Notes: a model not told the origin generated them from the sequence alone. A DNA stretch of 64,000 bases from Streptococcus mitis (GCF_001579045.1 NZ_KQ970261.1:372218-436217), one strand, 5' to 3'. Positions 33,747 through 44,905 are shown, numbered from the stretch's first letter. Numbers and translations are program-made.

Positions 33747-35019
33747 ATGATCTTAAATTTTCTAGATAACGCTGGGCAGTCTCTAGATTAAAGGTTTTAT
33801 CTGCGATGAGGTGCTCAACTAGGGGAGCTACCTCGGATTCACTGGCTCCTGCTAGGAGAGCTAAGGATTTAGCCTGCAATTTCATGTGACCTTGCTGAAT
33901 CCCTGTACTCACCAAGGCTTTCAGGGCTGCAAAGTTTTGGGCAAGCCCGATAGACACGATAATCTGGGCTAATTCTTTGGCAGAAGGATTTCCCAGTAGT
34001 TCATGACTAAGGGCTACACGAGGATTGAGGCCGATAGAGCCACCCTTGGTTGCCACAGGCATGGGCAGGGTCATCTCACCGACCAATTCTTCTCGTTCAA
34101 GGTCCAGCGTCCATTGACTAAGACCTTGGTAATGTCCATCTCGACTGGCAAAGGCATGGGCCCCGGCTTCTATGGCACGCCAATCATTACCAGTGGCAAT
34201 TAAAATGGCATCAATACCATTAAAAATCCCTTTATTGTGAGTAGCAGCTCGATAAGGATCAGCCTGCGCAAACTGGCTAGCCAAAGCTATTTTCTCCGCA
34301 ATCTCTCGTCCTTGCTCCTTTTGGCGACTCAAGTAGCGAAAGGCGATGCGACAGCTTGCAGTCACCAGAGAATCGGTCGCGTAGTTGGACAGGATTCCCA
34401 TAAGACTCTGTCCCTGGCTGAGTTCTTCTAAGACTGGTTTCAAGGCTTCCAGCATGGTGTTGAGCATATTGGCACCCATGGCTTCCTGGGTATCGACATG
34501 GAGATAAACAACGAGAAAGTCTGTTTCGCCTTTGATCTGCTCTACATGTAAATCACGCGCCCCACCCCCGCGTTTAACAATGGAAGGATAGGCTTGATTA
34601 GCAAGCTCCAAGAGTTCTGCCTTCTTGCTGGCAATCTTCTCTAGCGCTTGTTCAGGATCAGCAACTTGATAAAGGGCTACCTGCCCAATCATCTGGCGCT
34701 GATGAACCTGAGCAGTAAAGCCACCTGCTCGCTTGATGATTTTGCTGGCATAGCTGGCCGCAGCAACCACTGAGGGCTCTTCTGTCACATAGGGAACTGT
34801 GTATTCCTGACCGTTAACGAGAACCTCTGGGACCAGCGAATAAGGCAGAGAAAAAGTTCCCACCACATTCTCACTCAGCTGGTCTGCAACAGTCACACTC
34901 ATCTGTTCATCCTGCTCCAGACTCGCTTGTCTCTCAGGACTAAGGAGCGCCTGAGCTTGCAACAACTCAAGGCGCTCATGGTATGATTTTTTAGAAAATC
35001 CATTCCAACTTATCTTCAT
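33745..35019 (-). CDS. mvaA: HMG-CoA reductase (class II)
   Basis: It reduces HMG-CoA to mevalonate for isoprenoid synthesis by the mevalonate route of streptococci. The 424 residues show LSENVVGTFSLPYSLVPEV and EEPSVVAAASYASKI near residue 82, with the catalytic Glu, then ATHNKGIFNGIDAI with the catalytic Lys, and a late catalytic Asp region. The start overlaps the mvaS stop by 1 bp (ATAATG), so the two enzymes of the same pathway are coupled. Confidence 0.95.
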   Translation of the reverse strand: MKISWNGFSKKSYHERLELLQAQALLSPERQASLEQDEQMSVTVADQLSENVVGTFSLPYSLVPEVLVNGQEYTVPYVTEEPSVVAAASYASKIIKRAGGFTAQVHQRQMIGQVALYQVADPEQALEKIASKKAELLELANQAYPSIVKRGGGARDLHVEQIKGETDFLVVYLHVDTQEAMGANMLNTMLEALKPVLEELSQGQSLMGILSNYATDSLVTASCRIAFRYLSRQKEQGREIAEKIALASQFAQADPYRAATHNKGIFNGIDAILIATGNDWRAIEAGAHAFASRDGHYQGLSQWTLDLEREELVGEMTLPMPVATKGGSIGLNPRVALSHELLGNPSAKELAQIIVSIGLAQNFAALKALVSTGIQQGHMKLQAKSLALLAGASESEVAPLVEHLIADKTFNLETAQRYLENLRS

Positions 35020-36191
35020 TATTTTTCAACCTTGCTATAACGGCGTTGGTGGTCCACAATTTCAACCAAGGCAAAATCTTGATTTTCATAGCCAGCAAAC
35101 TGGGCAGAATTTGTTTCATCTAAGTCTACTTCCTCAAAGAAGACTTTTTCATAGTCTGCAACGGATAGGGCAGTTCGTTGGTTGAGCTTATTCAAACGAT
35201 CTTTATCCAAATAAGCTTCATATCCTTCAACCAATTCACCACTGAAGAACTCAGCCACAGCACCACTTCCGTAACTATAAAGGGCAATTTTATCACCAGC
35301 CTTCAAGCTATCTGTATTTTCCAAGAGAGACAGAAGCCCAAGGAAGAGAGAACCTGTATAGATATTCCCCACCTTCTGACTGTAGAGAATAGACTGGTCA
35401 AAATGCTTTTGCAAGAGGTCTTTTTTCTCTTGAGGCAAGTTCTTATCCATGATTTTTTTCAAGCCTTTTAGCGCTAATTTAGGATAAGGCAAGTGGAAGC
35501 AAACAGCTGCAAAATCATCCAAAGTAAGCTGGTAGCGTTTTTGGTATTCAAGCCAAGTCGTTTTCAAACTATCTAGGTATTGTTGGGTAGAATAGACACC
35601 ATTTACATAAGGAGTTGTTGAGTAATTTGGACGCCAGAAATCCATGATGTCACGAGTTTGAGCCACATTGTCATTATTAAAGGCCATCATGCGTGGATTC
35701 TGTGTAATCAACATAGCCACACTTCCGGCACCCTGAGTGGGTTCTCCTGGAGTTTCAATACCGTATTTGGCAATATCGCTAGCAATAACCAAGACCTTGG
35801 ACTCTGGAGAATTTTCCACATGCAGTTTTGCATAATGAAGGGCCGCTGTCGCCCCATAGCAAGCTTCTTTAATCTCGAAACTACGAGCAAAGGGCTGAAT
35901 GCCCAGCAAGCCATGCACAAAGACCGCCGCAGCCTTACTCTGGTCAATTCCTGACTCGGTAGCCACAATGACCATATCGATTTCTTGTCTTTCTTGCTCA
36001 GTTAAAATAGAGTCACTAGCACTGGCGGCCAAGGTCACGATATCCTCAGTTAGAGGCGCAATACTTAATTCCTTGAGTAAGAGTCCTTTGCTTAATTTTT
36101 CAGGGTCAATTCCCCTCGCTTCTGCTAAGTCTTGTAATTTCAAGACATATTGACTGGTCGCAAAACCAATCTTATCAATACCGATTGTCAT
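35019..36191 (-). CDS. mvaS: HMG-CoA synthase
   Basis: It condenses acetoacetyl-CoA and acetyl-CoA to HMG-CoA, the step before MvaA. From ATG 36191 (MTIGIDKIGFATSQYVL), preceded by GAGGTAA, it is 390 residues. The active-site Cys is in IKEACYGATAALHY near residue 111, and CFHLPYPKLA and GNIYTGSLFLGL hold the His and binding residues. An upstream ATG would add 8 residues without a better ribosome-binding site. First gene of mvaS-mvaA. Confidence 0.95.
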   Translation of the reverse strand: MTIGIDKIGFATSQYVLKLQDLAEARGIDPEKLSKGLLLKELSIAPLTEDIVTLAASASDSILTEQERQEIDMVIVATESGIDQSKAAAVFVHGLLGIQPFARSFEIKEACYGATAALHYAKLHVENSPESKVLVIASDIAKYGIETPGEPTQGAGSVAMLITQNPRMMAFNNDNVAQTRDIMDFWRPNYSTTPYVNGVYSTQQYLDSLKTTWLEYQKRYQLTLDDFAAVCFHLPYPKLALKGLKKIMDKNLPQEKKDLLQKHFDQSILYSQKVGNIYTGSLFLGLLSLLENTDSLKAGDKIALYSYGSGAVAEFFSGELVEGYEAYLDKDRLNKLNQRTALSVADYEKVFFEEVDLDETNSAQFAGYENQDFALVEIVDHQRRYSKVEK

Positions 36192-36263
36192 ATTTACCTC
36201 TGTTTTATCATTCATGTAAAAAATCGTTCAGTACTATTTTATCACAAATGGCAATAAAAGAGA

Positions 36264-36291
36264 GAAAAAAGACTTGATTCACCAAATCAAG
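36264..36291 (-). terminator. Terminator of the ThrE-like pair
   Basis: CTTGATT (36273-36279) pairs with AATCAAG (36285-36291). On the minus strand the hairpin is followed by TCTTTTTTCTC. Confidence 0.75.
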
Positions 36292-36303
36292 CCTCTTATG
36301 AAT

Positions 36304-36753
36304 CTAACTTTTATGCTGTTTTCGTAAGTAAGAATAAAGTCTGAGAATCACTGTTCCGCTAGCCATTCCAATGGAAATGACCAGAGCCAGCATGACAACC
36401 AAGGTCGCACTTGCCAGCGCTTTATTATAGTCCCCTGTCACAAAAAAGGCAGTTGTCCGATAGGAGAGATAACCCGGAACCAAGGGTGCCAAGATGGCTA
36501 AGATAAAGACTACAGCAGGAGTCTTATAAAGAATACTCAAAATCTGGCTGACACAAGAACCGATAATGGCCGCAATGAAGGTAGCAACAATGACATTGGT
36601 CGGTTCCTTGAGCAAGAGATAAATTAGCCAGACAGCCATGCCCAAAATCCCTCCAGGTAAGAGCATAGAGCGTTGCACATTGAGTACGATTAAAAAAGTG
36701 ATAATGGCAAGAAGACTTGCCACTGCTTGTAATAAAAAGGTTGTTAGTGTCAT
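36304..36753 (-). CDS. Threonine/serine exporter, small (YjjB-like) subunit
   Basis: A 149-residue membrane protein with four to five hydrophobic helices. The motifs PGGILGMAVWLIYLL and APLVPGYLSYRTTAFFVTGD are typical of the ThrE C-terminal half (YjjB/DUF3815). With the preceding gene it would form a split ThrE exporter; substrates such as threonine, serine or short acids are inferred from the family. It starts 1 bp after the larger subunit gene. Confidence 0.82.
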   Translation of the reverse strand: MTLTTFLLQAVASLLAIITFLIVLNVQRSMLLPGGILGMAVWLIYLLLKEPTNVIVATFIAAIIGSCVSQILSILYKTPAVVFILAILAPLVPGYLSYRTTAFFVTGDYNKALASATLVVMLALVISIGMASGTVILRLYSYLRKQHKS

Positions 36754-36754
36754 A

Positions 36755-37513
36755 TTAGTTCATCAATACCAAGGCGACAGAAGTTCCTGCCCCTAAAGCA
36801 AGGGTAATGAGCAGGGATTCAAACATCTTGCTCATACCAGAGTTTATGTGGTTAGTCATAATATCACGAACCGCATTAGTCAAGGCAATCCCTGGTACAA
36901 AAGGCATGACCGCACCAGCTATAATCAAGTCTGCCGTTGAAGGAAAGCCTGTGTAGCGAGCCCAAAACTGGGCAATCATCCCAAAGACAAAGGCTCCAGC
37001 AAAGGCTGTTACAAAAGGAATTCGGATAAACTTCTCCACATAGAGGGAAAAGGCAAAACCAAATAAGGTCGCTACTCCTGCCCCAAGTGCGTCGTAGATA
37101 TTTCCACTAAACATAACTGAAAAGAAAGGAGCACTAAAGGTCGCAGCCAGAGTTACCTGCAACTTAGTATAGGGAAGGGGTTGAGCTTGCAAGGCCTTCA
37201 ATTGTTTGAAGGCTGTCTCTAAATCAATCTGCCCTCCAACCAGCTGACGAGAAATCTGATTCACATCGCAGACTTTTTCAATGTTATAAGAAGAGGAGGT
37301 TACACGCTTCATTCGCGAAATATTGGTATTTTCAATGGAGAAAAAGATAGCGGCAGGCATGGCAAGAACATTGCAATCCACAATCCCCTGCGAATGCGCA
37401 ATCCGAATCATGGTATCTTCTACGCGATGAATCTCTGAACCACTTTTGAGAAGAATGGTTCCAGCTAACATAATCACATCGATGACGGCATTTAATTCTC
37501 TTGATTCTTCCAT
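36755..37513 (-). CDS. Threonine/serine exporter, large (YjjP-like) subunit
   Basis: 252 residues: a soluble N-terminal part (GTILLKSGSEIHRVEDTMIRIA, MPAAIFFSIEN) followed by about five membrane helices, as in ThrE/YjjP (DUF1212). It is encoded directly before the small YjjB-like subunit. Its start has AGGAGGAAAG upstream. Transported compound unproven. Confidence 0.83.
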   Translation of the reverse strand: MEESRELNAVIDVIMLAGTILLKSGSEIHRVEDTMIRIAHSQGIVDCNVLAMPAAIFFSIENTNISRMKRVTSSSYNIEKVCDVNQISRQLVGGQIDLETAFKQLKALQAQPLPYTKLQVTLAATFSAPFFSVMFSGNIYDALGAGVATLFGFAFSLYVEKFIRIPFVTAFAGAFVFGMIAQFWARYTGFPSTADLIIAGAVMPFVPGIALTNAVRDIMTNHINSGMSKMFESLLITLALGAGTSVALVLMN

Positions 37514-37562
37514 GCTTTCCTCCTTTTATCAACTCCTTCTATTTTATCACAAATCTGGAGTC

Positions 37563-37598
37563 AAAAAAAATCTTTGTCATGAAATCATGACAAAGATT
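37563..37598 (-). terminator. Terminator of the gmk-stkP cluster
   Basis: AATCTTTGTCATGA pairs perfectly with TCATGACAAAGATT around 2 nt. On the minus strand eight T follow. It closes the cluster after stkP. Confidence 0.92.
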
Positions 37599-37601
37599 CG
37601 T

Positions 37602-39503
37602 TTAATCACGTGAATTTTCGCGGTTGCCTTCACTACTTGATTGAGTCGTAGCAGATGCATTCCCTCGTTGATTTCCTTGTTGGTTCCCCTGACTTGGTGT
37701 TGTAGTAGAACCTTGGTTTCCACGTTGGGATGGTGCTGATGATGACGTTGACGGCGGTGTTTTTGGTTTGTAGATTGAAATCTTGACACGCGTCTTCGTC
37801 AAATCAACCTTTTCGCCTGCTTTTGGACTTTGCTCTACAACAGTCCCCTCAGCAGTTCCATCAGGAGCTGTCGACACTTCTACAACTTCAATATTGGCTT
37901 CCTTAATCCCAACAATTTGAACGAGATTGTTTTTAGTAAATTCGAGACTAGATCCTATATAACTTGGCATAGCAACGCTGGTTACTTTCTTAGCAACAGT
38001 TAAGGTAATCGTTGAGGCCTTGCTCAAATCATAGGTTGTTCCGGCAGCTGGACTCTGTCTGAGAATAGTTCCTGCTTCACTCTCACTTGATTCCTCTTCC
38101 TCAATTTTAATGAGATTTTCAGGAACCTTCTTCTGCTTGAGTTCTGCAATAACATCTGTAGATTTACGGCCGATATAATTGCTCAATTGGAAGGATTGTT
38201 TGCCTGATGAGACAACCAAATTGATTTTCGAACCTTCTTTTCGACCAGTTCCAGCGCCAGGATCTGTACGGATAATCCGCCCCTCTTCCACCTTTTCACT
38301 AGCCTCTGTCTTCTCCTCACCAATCTCAAAATTGGCTTTCTTGAGCGTTTCCTTGGCCTCCGCAACTGTCTGACCTGCCACATCTGGAATGGCAATGGTT
38401 GCAGGAGTTCTGGATAGTATCCAAATAAGAGAAGCTGCCACCAATACAATGCTGGCCAACAAAATCATATAGCGAACTCTAAATTTCCTTTTCTTAACAG
38501 GCTTGGTTACGTAATTGTCTTCTGAAACCTGCTGACTAGGCTTCGCAGTCTGTGGCTTCGGACTTTGTGTTTGCACTTTAGGAATCGAAGTCAAGGTACT
38601 CTGGGATACTTTTGGTAGAGTCTTGGTGTCCGCCTTAGTCGCATCGTCAAAGACCAGCTTTGGTTCATTACGACGATTATAAGACAAACTACTAGACAAG
38701 TCCACATACATTTCAGCTACTGATTTGTAGCGATCTGTCAATTTCTTAGCAGTTGCCTTGATAACAACATTTTCCAAAGCCTGAGGCACAGATGGATTTT
38801 CATCAATAACTGACGGCAGTGGTTTCTGGAAATGCTGAAGGGCAATGGTCACCGCACTATCTCCATCGTAAGGAATATGACCTGTCAGCATCTCATAGAA
38901 AATAATCCCCATGGCATAGATATCACTCTGTACAGTAGCCTTAGAACCACGCGCCTGCTCTGGTGACAAGTAATGAACTGAGCCCAGCATCGAGTTAGTC
39001 TGAGTCAGACTCGTCTCTGCAAAGGCTACCGCAATCCCAAAGTCTGTGACCTTGGCAGTCCCATCTGGGGTCAAGAGGATATTTTGAGGTTTCAAGTCCC
39101 TGTGAACAATTCCTCTGGTATGTGCCAAACGCATAGCCAAGAGAATTTGTCCCATGATACGGACTGCTTCTTCATTAGAAAGAGGATAGTGTTCCTTGAT
39201 ATAGCGTTTGAGGTCTAGTCCAGCAACATACTCCATTGCAAGATACTGTTGACCGTCTTCCTCACCAATATCTGTTATCCGAACGATATGAGGATGGTCT
39301 AGATCTGCCATAGCTCTCGCTTCACGCTGAAAACGAGCTACAGCTATCGGGTCCGTCTGGTAGTTGGTTCTCAGAACCTTCACTGCCACTTCTTCCCCAT
39401 CTAAGATTAAGTCTTTGGCTAGGTAGACATCCGCCATGCCTCCTCGACCAATCTGTTTGACAATCCGATAGCGTCCGGCAAAAATCTTGCCGATTTGGAT
39501 CAT
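37602..39503 (-). CDS. stkP: StkP, PASTA-domain serine/threonine kinase (three-PASTA form)
   Basis: StkP coordinates septal wall synthesis and division. The 633 residues: kinase domain (about 12-270) with Lys42 (VAVKVL), HRDLKPQN with Asp136 and DFG Asp154; a juxtamembrane linker; one membrane helix (about 344-363); and extracellular PASTA repeats at about 371-436, 437-506 and 507-580. Pneumococcal StkP as I recall it has four; here the stretch between the first and last holds only one. After the last PASTA comes a 53-residue Ser/Asn/Gln/Gly-rich tail absent from the pneumococcal protein. The start overlaps phpP by 4 bp; phosphatase and kinase are coupled. Confidence 0.96.
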   Translation of the reverse strand: MIQIGKIFAGRYRIVKQIGRGGMADVYLAKDLILDGEEVAVKVLRTNYQTDPIAVARFQREARAMADLDHPHIVRITDIGEEDGQQYLAMEYVAGLDLKRYIKEHYPLSNEEAVRIMGQILLAMRLAHTRGIVHRDLKPQNILLTPDGTAKVTDFGIAVAFAETSLTQTNSMLGSVHYLSPEQARGSKATVQSDIYAMGIIFYEMLTGHIPYDGDSAVTIALQHFQKPLPSVIDENPSVPQALENVVIKATAKKLTDRYKSVAEMYVDLSSSLSYNRRNEPKLVFDDATKADTKTLPKVSQSTLTSIPKVQTQSPKPQTAKPSQQVSEDNYVTKPVKKRKFRVRYMILLASIVLVAASLIWILSRTPATIAIPDVAGQTVAEAKETLKKANFEIGEEKTEASEKVEEGRIIRTDPGAGTGRKEGSKINLVVSSGKQSFQLSNYIGRKSTDVIAELKQKKVPENLIKIEEEESSESEAGTILRQSPAAGTTYDLSKASTITLTVAKKVTSVAMPSYIGSSLEFTKNNLVQIVGIKEANIEVVEVSTAPDGTAEGTVVEQSPKAGEKVDLTKTRVKISIYKPKTPPSTSSSAPSQRGNQGSTTTPSQGNQQGNQRGNASATTQSSSEGNRENSRD

Positions 39504-40240
39504 TCTGCATCCTCCTCGTTCATAGAAACAAGGGCAACCGTAATGTTGTCTAAACCTCCTGCATTGTTAGCAAAACGAACAAGTGTCTCCGTTTTATCTG
39601 CTAAAGGAATATCACTGGTTACAATATCACGAATCTCACTGCCTGAAATCATGTTGGTCAAGCCGTCACTATTGAGCAAGAGATAGTCACCTGACTCAAG
39701 GATAACTGTCCCAAAATCAGGTTGAATTTCATCTTTTTGCCCAATAGACTGGGTGATAATATTTTTTTGCGGGTGAGCTTCTGCCTCTTCTGGTGTCAAT
39801 TGACCAGCCTTGAGCAACTCATTGACCAAGGAATGATCGCTCGTCAACTGATGGTATTCTTCTCCACGAATCAAGCCGATACGCGAATCACCAATATGAG
39901 CATAGATAGCCTGATTATCAATAATAGCAAGGACTTCCAAAGTAGTTCCCATGCCTCTGTAAGCTTCATCCTGACCAAGCTGGTGAATCTTTTGATTTTC
40001 AATTTCTAGGTAATGGGCGAACCATTCACGCACTTCATTGACTGTATCGATTTGGGTATCGACCCAAGCTATACCTAGGTCTGTTACCGCCATTTCACTA
40101 GCGATATTCCCTGCGCGATGACCTCCCATCCCATCAGCTAAAATAATCATGGTACGTCCAGCTCTATTGACATAGTGGTTGACATAGTCTTGGTTATTTG
40201 TCCGTTTCTGACCAACATCTGTTAATAATGAAATTTCCAT
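39500..40240 (-). CDS. phpP: PhpP, PP2C-type protein phosphatase
   Basis: The cytoplasmic Mn-dependent phosphatase that reverses StkP phosphorylation. The 246 residues show [24 protein letters not shown] (metal Asp), [24 protein letters not shown] and [11 protein letters not shown], the PP2C metal and core motifs. It overlaps the stkP start by 4 bp and follows rsmB by 14 bp. Confidence 0.96.
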   Translation of the reverse strand: MEISLLTDVGQKRTNNQDYVNHYVNRAGRTMIILADGMGGHRAGNIASEMAVTDLGIAWVDTQIDTVNEVREWFAHYLEIENQKIHQLGQDEAYRGMGTTLEVLAIIDNQAIYAHIGDSRIGLIRGEEYHQLTSDHSLVNELLKAGQLTPEEAEAHPQKNIITQSIGQKDEIQPDFGTVILESGDYLLLNSDGLTNMISGSEIRDIVTSDIPLADKTETLVRFANNAGGLDNITVALVSMNEEDAE

Positions 40241-40254
40241 GTGTCAGTTCCTTC

Positions 40255-41571
40255 CTAATCCGATATCTTGCGAAATTGACTGATGAAGAATCCATCACTT
40301 CCATACAATTCAGGTGTAATGAGGATACAGCCGTCTTTCATGATATCCTTACATTCATGTTCTAGCTTTACCTGCTCGAACTCAGGATGACTTTCTAAAA
40401 ACGCTTCAACGACTTGAAAATTCTCCTCTGAGACAATAGTACAGGTACTATAAGTTATTATACCACCTTTGCCTAGTGTTTGACAAACACTACCTAATAT
40501 TTCTAGTTGAATTTCCTGTAAGGACGCGAAATCTGCCGTTTCTTTATTGTATTTGATATCTGGTTTTCGGCGCAAAAGACCGATTCCTGAACAGGGAGCA
40601 TCCACCAAAATCTTATCAAATGAATCCTGCCCAAAAAACTCATGCACCTTTCTGGCATCCAATTTTTGCCTTTGAACCCGATCTGCAACTCCCAGACGTT
40701 GGGCATTTTCTTGAATCAAGTCCAACTTGTGGTCATACAAGTCCAGAGCAGTAACCTGACCTGTCGTAAGATAAGAGGCTATATGGGCTGTTTTCCCACC
40801 TGGAGCAGCACAGGCATCAAGCACTCGCTCATCTCCCTGCAAATTCAAAGTTGGCGCAACCAATTGACTGGACTCGTCTTGAATGGTAATAGCCCCTTCT
40901 GCGAACAAATCAAGGCCTGCAAAGTGGCCTTGCTCCTTAACCAGACCAGAAGGAGACAAGGATGAATCACTGGCCTCCAACAAGACTTGGATTTCTTCTT
41001 TTCGTCCTAGATCTGTTACACGAATGCTGGCCTTGTTGCGCACCAAGAGGCTTTCAAAAATAGCCAGCGCTCGCTCTTCTCCGTATTCTTCCTTGAGCTT
41101 GGCAACTAGCCAAACTGGGAGAGAATAGGCAATGGAATCACGCTTGTTTTTTCGTTTGATGCTAGCAATATCTGGCCAGCCTTCACGCAAGATACGGCGA
41201 AGGACAGCGTTGACCAATTTTTCACTGCCTTTTTTACGGATTTTGGCTAGTTCTACTGCTTCATTGACCACAGCATGGTCTGGAATCTTATCCAGATAGC
41301 GGAGTTGGTAGGCACTCATGAGGAGAAGGACGTAGAGCCAGCTGTCTAACTGATCTCTGTCTTCGATAAAGTGGGATAGGTACCATTCCAGAGTCAGCTT
41401 ACGGGCTACCGTTCCATAGACAATCTCCGTCACCAAGCCCTTGTCTGGTGCTGAGAGTTGACTCCCCTTGAGGTGTTTGTTTAAGGCAATATTGGAGTAT
41501 GCTTGGTTGATAAAAACATCCTCTAGCACTGCTAGGGCTAAACTTCTAGCCGTTTCTACTTTAGTCACCAA
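40255..41571 (-). CDS. rsmB: 16S rRNA m5C967 methyltransferase
   Basis: It methylates cytosine 967 of 16S rRNA. The 438 residues have the N-terminal NusB-like RNA-binding domain ([24 protein letters not shown]) and the SAM domain with [13 protein letters not shown] and catalytic [16 protein letters not shown]; the second cysteine is in [11 protein letters not shown]. It overlaps fmt by 11 bp within the conserved priA-fmt-rsmB-phpP-stkP order. Confidence 0.95.
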   Translation of the reverse strand: MVTKVETARSLALAVLEDVFINQAYSNIALNKHLKGSQLSAPDKGLVTEIVYGTVARKLTLEWYLSHFIEDRDQLDSWLYVLLLMSAYQLRYLDKIPDHAVVNEAVELAKIRKKGSEKLVNAVLRRILREGWPDIASIKRKNKRDSIAYSLPVWLVAKLKEEYGEERALAIFESLLVRNKASIRVTDLGRKEEIQVLLEASDSSLSPSGLVKEQGHFAGLDLFAEGAITIQDESSQLVAPTLNLQGDERVLDACAAPGGKTAHIASYLTTGQVTALDLYDHKLDLIQENAQRLGVADRVQRQKLDARKVHEFFGQDSFDKILVDAPCSGIGLLRRKPDIKYNKETADFASLQEIQLEILGSVCQTLGKGGIITYSTCTIVSEENFQVVEAFLESHPEFEQVKLEHECKDIMKDGCILITPELYGSDGFFISQFRKISD

Positions 41572-42496
41572 ATCGTTCTCCTACAGTCAATGTCCGTCCA
41601 ACTCCGTTGAGGAAGGAAGCAATGTCCATCTTAGGCTTACCTGCTGGCTGCACTTGCTTGAGGGATAGAGCTCCTTCTGCCGTTGCGACAATCAATTCTT
41701 TCTTGCCGATAGAGAGAATCTCACCTGGATTTCCCTGACCATCTACTGGTAGGGCTTCATAAATCTTAAAGCGGTCACCCTTAAGGAAAGTATGGGCAAC
41801 AGGCCAAGGGTTCATCCCACGGATTTGGTTAAAGAGTTGACGATTGCTTTTATTCCAGTCCAGTTTTTCTTCCTCTGGCTTGATGTTTGGCGAGAAGGTA
41901 ACCTGACTTGGATCCTGCGGTTCAGGTTTGATGTCACCAGCAATGTAGGCAGGCAAAGTGTCCAAAAGCAAATCACGACCAACTAGCGCCAATTTCTCAA
42001 ACAAGGTGCCGACATTGTCCTCATCCGTAATCGGAATACTACGACGAGAAATCATATCCCCTGCATCCATTTCCTTAACCATTTCCATAATGGTCACACC
42101 AACTTCCTCATCCCCTTGAATCAAGGCATAATGGATTGGCGCTCCACCACGGTGTTTAGGAAGAAGAGAAGCGTGAACATTGACCGCAAAATCCATGCTA
42201 TCAAGGAGTTTACTTGGGAGAAACTGGCCAAAAGCAGCAGTCACAATTCCATCTGCTCCTAGCTTCATAATAGCTTCCATCTCTGGACCTCCAGATAGTT
42301 TTTCAGGTTGGTAGATAGGAAGGCCTGCTTCCTTGGCAGCTTGTTTAACTGGGGTTTCCTGGATCACTTTTTTACGTCCGACAGCACGGTCTGGCTGGGT
42401 CACAACGGCTAGAATTTCGTAACGGTCATCTGTCAAAAGTCCTTTTAAGACTGTTGCTGAAAAGTCGGGCGTCCCCATAAAGATTAATTTTGTCAT
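41561..42496 (-). CDS. fmt: Methionyl-tRNA formyltransferase
   Basis: It formylates initiator Met-tRNA. The 311 residues show [14 protein letters not shown] at the N-terminus, the catalytic stretch [20 protein letters not shown], the Asp-containing loop MDAGDMI, and the C-terminal OB-type domain. Length normal; 12 bp after priA, overlapping rsmB by 11 bp. Confidence 0.96.
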   Translation of the reverse strand: MTKLIFMGTPDFSATVLKGLLTDDRYEILAVVTQPDRAVGRKKVIQETPVKQAAKEAGLPIYQPEKLSGGPEMEAIMKLGADGIVTAAFGQFLPSKLLDSMDFAVNVHASLLPKHRGGAPIHYALIQGDEEVGVTIMEMVKEMDAGDMISRRSIPITDEDNVGTLFEKLALVGRDLLLDTLPAYIAGDIKPEPQDPSQVTFSPNIKPEEEKLDWNKSNRQLFNQIRGMNPWPVAHTFLKGDRFKIYEALPVDGQGNPGEILSIGKKELIVATAEGALSLKQVQPAGKPKMDIASFLNGVGRTLTVGERFGD

Positions 42497-42508
42497 ATCT
42501 TCTCCTTC

Positions 42509-44905
42509 TTATAAAAATTGCTGTGGCTCATGGTCAATGCTGAGACGGAGCTCACTATTTTCCCGTTCTTGAGTCAAGGCCAGAACCTGATTTAGAGTCG
42601 GCCCCAGCTCATCTTCTAAACGGTATTTAATTAAAATCTGGTAATGATAGAGGTTGTGGGTACGGGCAATCGGTTTTGGCGTTGGCCCAAGGATGTGACT
42701 GGTCTCTGATAAACCTGACCTCAAAATGTTCATGACTTCATAGGCACGTTTGACTACCTCTTCTTCTTTCTTGTGAGAAAGGGTAATGCCAATGGTGAAA
42801 TAGTAAGGCGGATAACCTAGTTGTCGTCTAATGCCCATTTCATAGGCATAAAATCCTTCGTAGTCCTGATCCTTAGCAAATCGGATAGCGTAGTGCTGAG
42901 GATTGTAAGACTGGATCAAGACCTGCCCAGCTTTTTCAGCTCGTCCTGCACGACCTGCCACCTGAGTCAAAAGCTGGAAGGTTCTCTCAGAAGAACGGAA
43001 ATCAGGCAAATTCAAGGCTGTATCTGCATTAAGAACTCCTACTAGGGTCACATTTGGAAAATCCAAACCCTTGGCAATCATCTGAGTTCCCAGCAAGATA
43101 TCCGCTTCTCCTCGCCCAAACTGGTCAAGCAGAGCTTGATGACTCCCTTTCTTGCGAGTCGTATCCACATCCATGCGCAAAATACGGGCCTGCGGAAAGA
43201 GTTCTGCTAGCTCGTCATAAGCCTTCTGAGTTCCCGTCCCGTAGTAACGAATGCTACGGCTCTTACAGTTAGGACAGGCTTGAGGAATGTCTTTCGAAAA
43301 AGCACAATAATGGCAGTTCATGGTCTTGGTATCCATGTGCAATGTTAGAGAAATATCACAGTTGGGACAAGTATCCACCGTCCCACACTCCCGACACATG
43401 ACAAAGCTAGAATAACCACGGCGATTGAGCATGAGAACCACCTGCTCTTTTTTAGCCAGACGGTCTTGGATAGCCTCTAGTAAAGGAGGCGTAAAGTTTG
43501 ACGTCTCATTTTGTCCGATATAGTCTCGAAAGTCAATCACTTGAACCTCAGGGATCCTAGCTAAAGGATTGGCTCGTTGGGTCAGACGTAAATGTTGATA
43601 AACGCCTTTTCCAGCCCGCGCACGGCTTTCCAAACTAGGAGTTGCTGAACCAAGTACCAGGGCAGCTTGATTGTACTGGGCCCGTAAAATAGCCACCTCT
43701 CTAGCATGATAACGGGGATTGCTGTCCTGCTTATAAGTCGCTTCATGCTCCTCATCGATAATCATGACACCTAGATTTTTCAGCGGAGCAAAGATGGCTG
43801 ATCTGGCTCCAACCACAACTTGAGCATGACCTCTCTCCACCTTGCGCCATTCATCATACTTTTCACCATTGGACAAGCCTGAGTGAAGAATGGCCACCTT
43901 GTCCCCAAAACGTGCTATAAAACGCTCCGTCATTTGCGGCGTCAGGGAAATCTCAGGCACCAGCAAAATAGCTGTCTTGCCCTTGTCCAAAGCCCCTTGG
44001 ATAATCTGCAAGTAAACCTCGGTCTTCCCACTCCCTGTAATTCCTTGAAGGAGGAAGGGAGGCTGGTGACTACCAATCGCACTCACAACCGCATCACGCG
44101 CCTGTCTTTGCTCTGGATTCAACTCCAAAGGCCGACTTGCCTCAATGCCTTCAAAATAAGCAGCCGAGCGTTGAACTTCCTTTTGGACTATAGTAACAGC
44201 ACCTTGTTCCACAAAGAAGTTGACTTGCTCCCGCGAGTAGGACTCTAACAAACTAGCCAAGGAAGCACTCTCTGGATGAGACAGTAAATAGTCTCTCAAT
44301 TCCAACTTTTTCTTGGCACGTGCAGAAATCTCTACACTTTCTAATTGAGCAAGGTCTACCTCATACCAAGACTGGGTCTTGACTTTCTTTTGATCGACTG
44401 CCTGATATTCCAGACCAAGCAGGCCTTTCCTAGTCAAACGCATCATTTCTGCTTGCTTACCTAAATCTAGAGAAGAAAAGGCAAGCGAATCTTCTGAACC
44501 AAACAAGCGCTCTCGGTCTTCCTGACTCAGACCTGCCAGAGGATAGAGAATCTTGTCATAGCTGGAGTTCAGAAATCCTGGTAACATAGCCTTGAGGATA
44601 GAGATTTTATAGGAAAAGACGGACTTGCGGAGCTCTTCAGCTAGCCAGAGTTGTTCTTGCGTGAGAACAGGAGAAAAATCCAGCACCTCAGCAATATCTT
44701 TTAAATCTTGCTCCATCTCTTCCTCATCTGATTGAGAATCCAAACCAAGAACAATCCCTTGAATCAGGCGATTTCCCTTACCAAAAGGCACATGAACCCG
44801 CATCCCAACTTCCAGCATTCCCTCGAATTCCTTAGGAATCCTGTAACTATAGGGCTGGTCCGTCTGCATCAAGGGCACATCTACGATAATCTTAGCTATG
44901 ACCAT
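42509..44905 (-). CDS. priA: PriA replication-restart helicase
   Basis: PriA reloads the replisome at collapsed forks. The 798 residues contain the N-terminal 3'-DNA-binding region, Walker A GITGSGKTEVYLQ near residue 290, DEEH box IIDEEHEATYKQ, and a zinc-binding insert with paired cysteines (CRECGTVDTCPNC, then NCHYC and ACPNC). Helicase motif V-VI sequence GTQMIAKGLDFPNVT and QVAGRAGRA follows. It is encoded between rpoZ and fmt. Confidence 0.96.
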   Translation of the reverse strand: MVIAKIIVDVPLMQTDQPYSYRIPKEFEGMLEVGMRVHVPFGKGNRLIQGIVLGLDSQSDEEEMEQDLKDIAEVLDFSPVLTQEQLWLAEELRKSVFSYKISILKAMLPGFLNSSYDKILYPLAGLSQEDRERLFGSEDSLAFSSLDLGKQAEMMRLTRKGLLGLEYQAVDQKKVKTQSWYEVDLAQLESVEISARAKKKLELRDYLLSHPESASLASLLESYSREQVNFFVEQGAVTIVQKEVQRSAAYFEGIEASRPLELNPEQRQARDAVVSAIGSHQPPFLLQGITGSGKTEVYLQIIQGALDKGKTAILLVPEISLTPQMTERFIARFGDKVAILHSGLSNGEKYDEWRKVERGHAQVVVGARSAIFAPLKNLGVMIIDEEHEATYKQDSNPRYHAREVAILRAQYNQAALVLGSATPSLESRARAGKGVYQHLRLTQRANPLARIPEVQVIDFRDYIGQNETSNFTPPLLEAIQDRLAKKEQVVLMLNRRGYSSFVMCRECGTVDTCPNCDISLTLHMDTKTMNCHYCAFSKDIPQACPNCKSRSIRYYGTGTQKAYDELAELFPQARILRMDVDTTRKKGSHQALLDQFGRGEADILLGTQMIAKGLDFPNVTLVGVLNADTALNLPDFRSSERTFQLLTQVAGRAGRAEKAGQVLIQSYNPQHYAIRFAKDQDYEGFYAYEMGIRRQLGYPPYYFTIGITLSHKKEEEVVKRAYEVMNILRSGLSETSHILGPTPKPIARTHNLYHYQILIKYRLEDELGPTLNQVLALTQERENSELRLSIDHEPQQFL

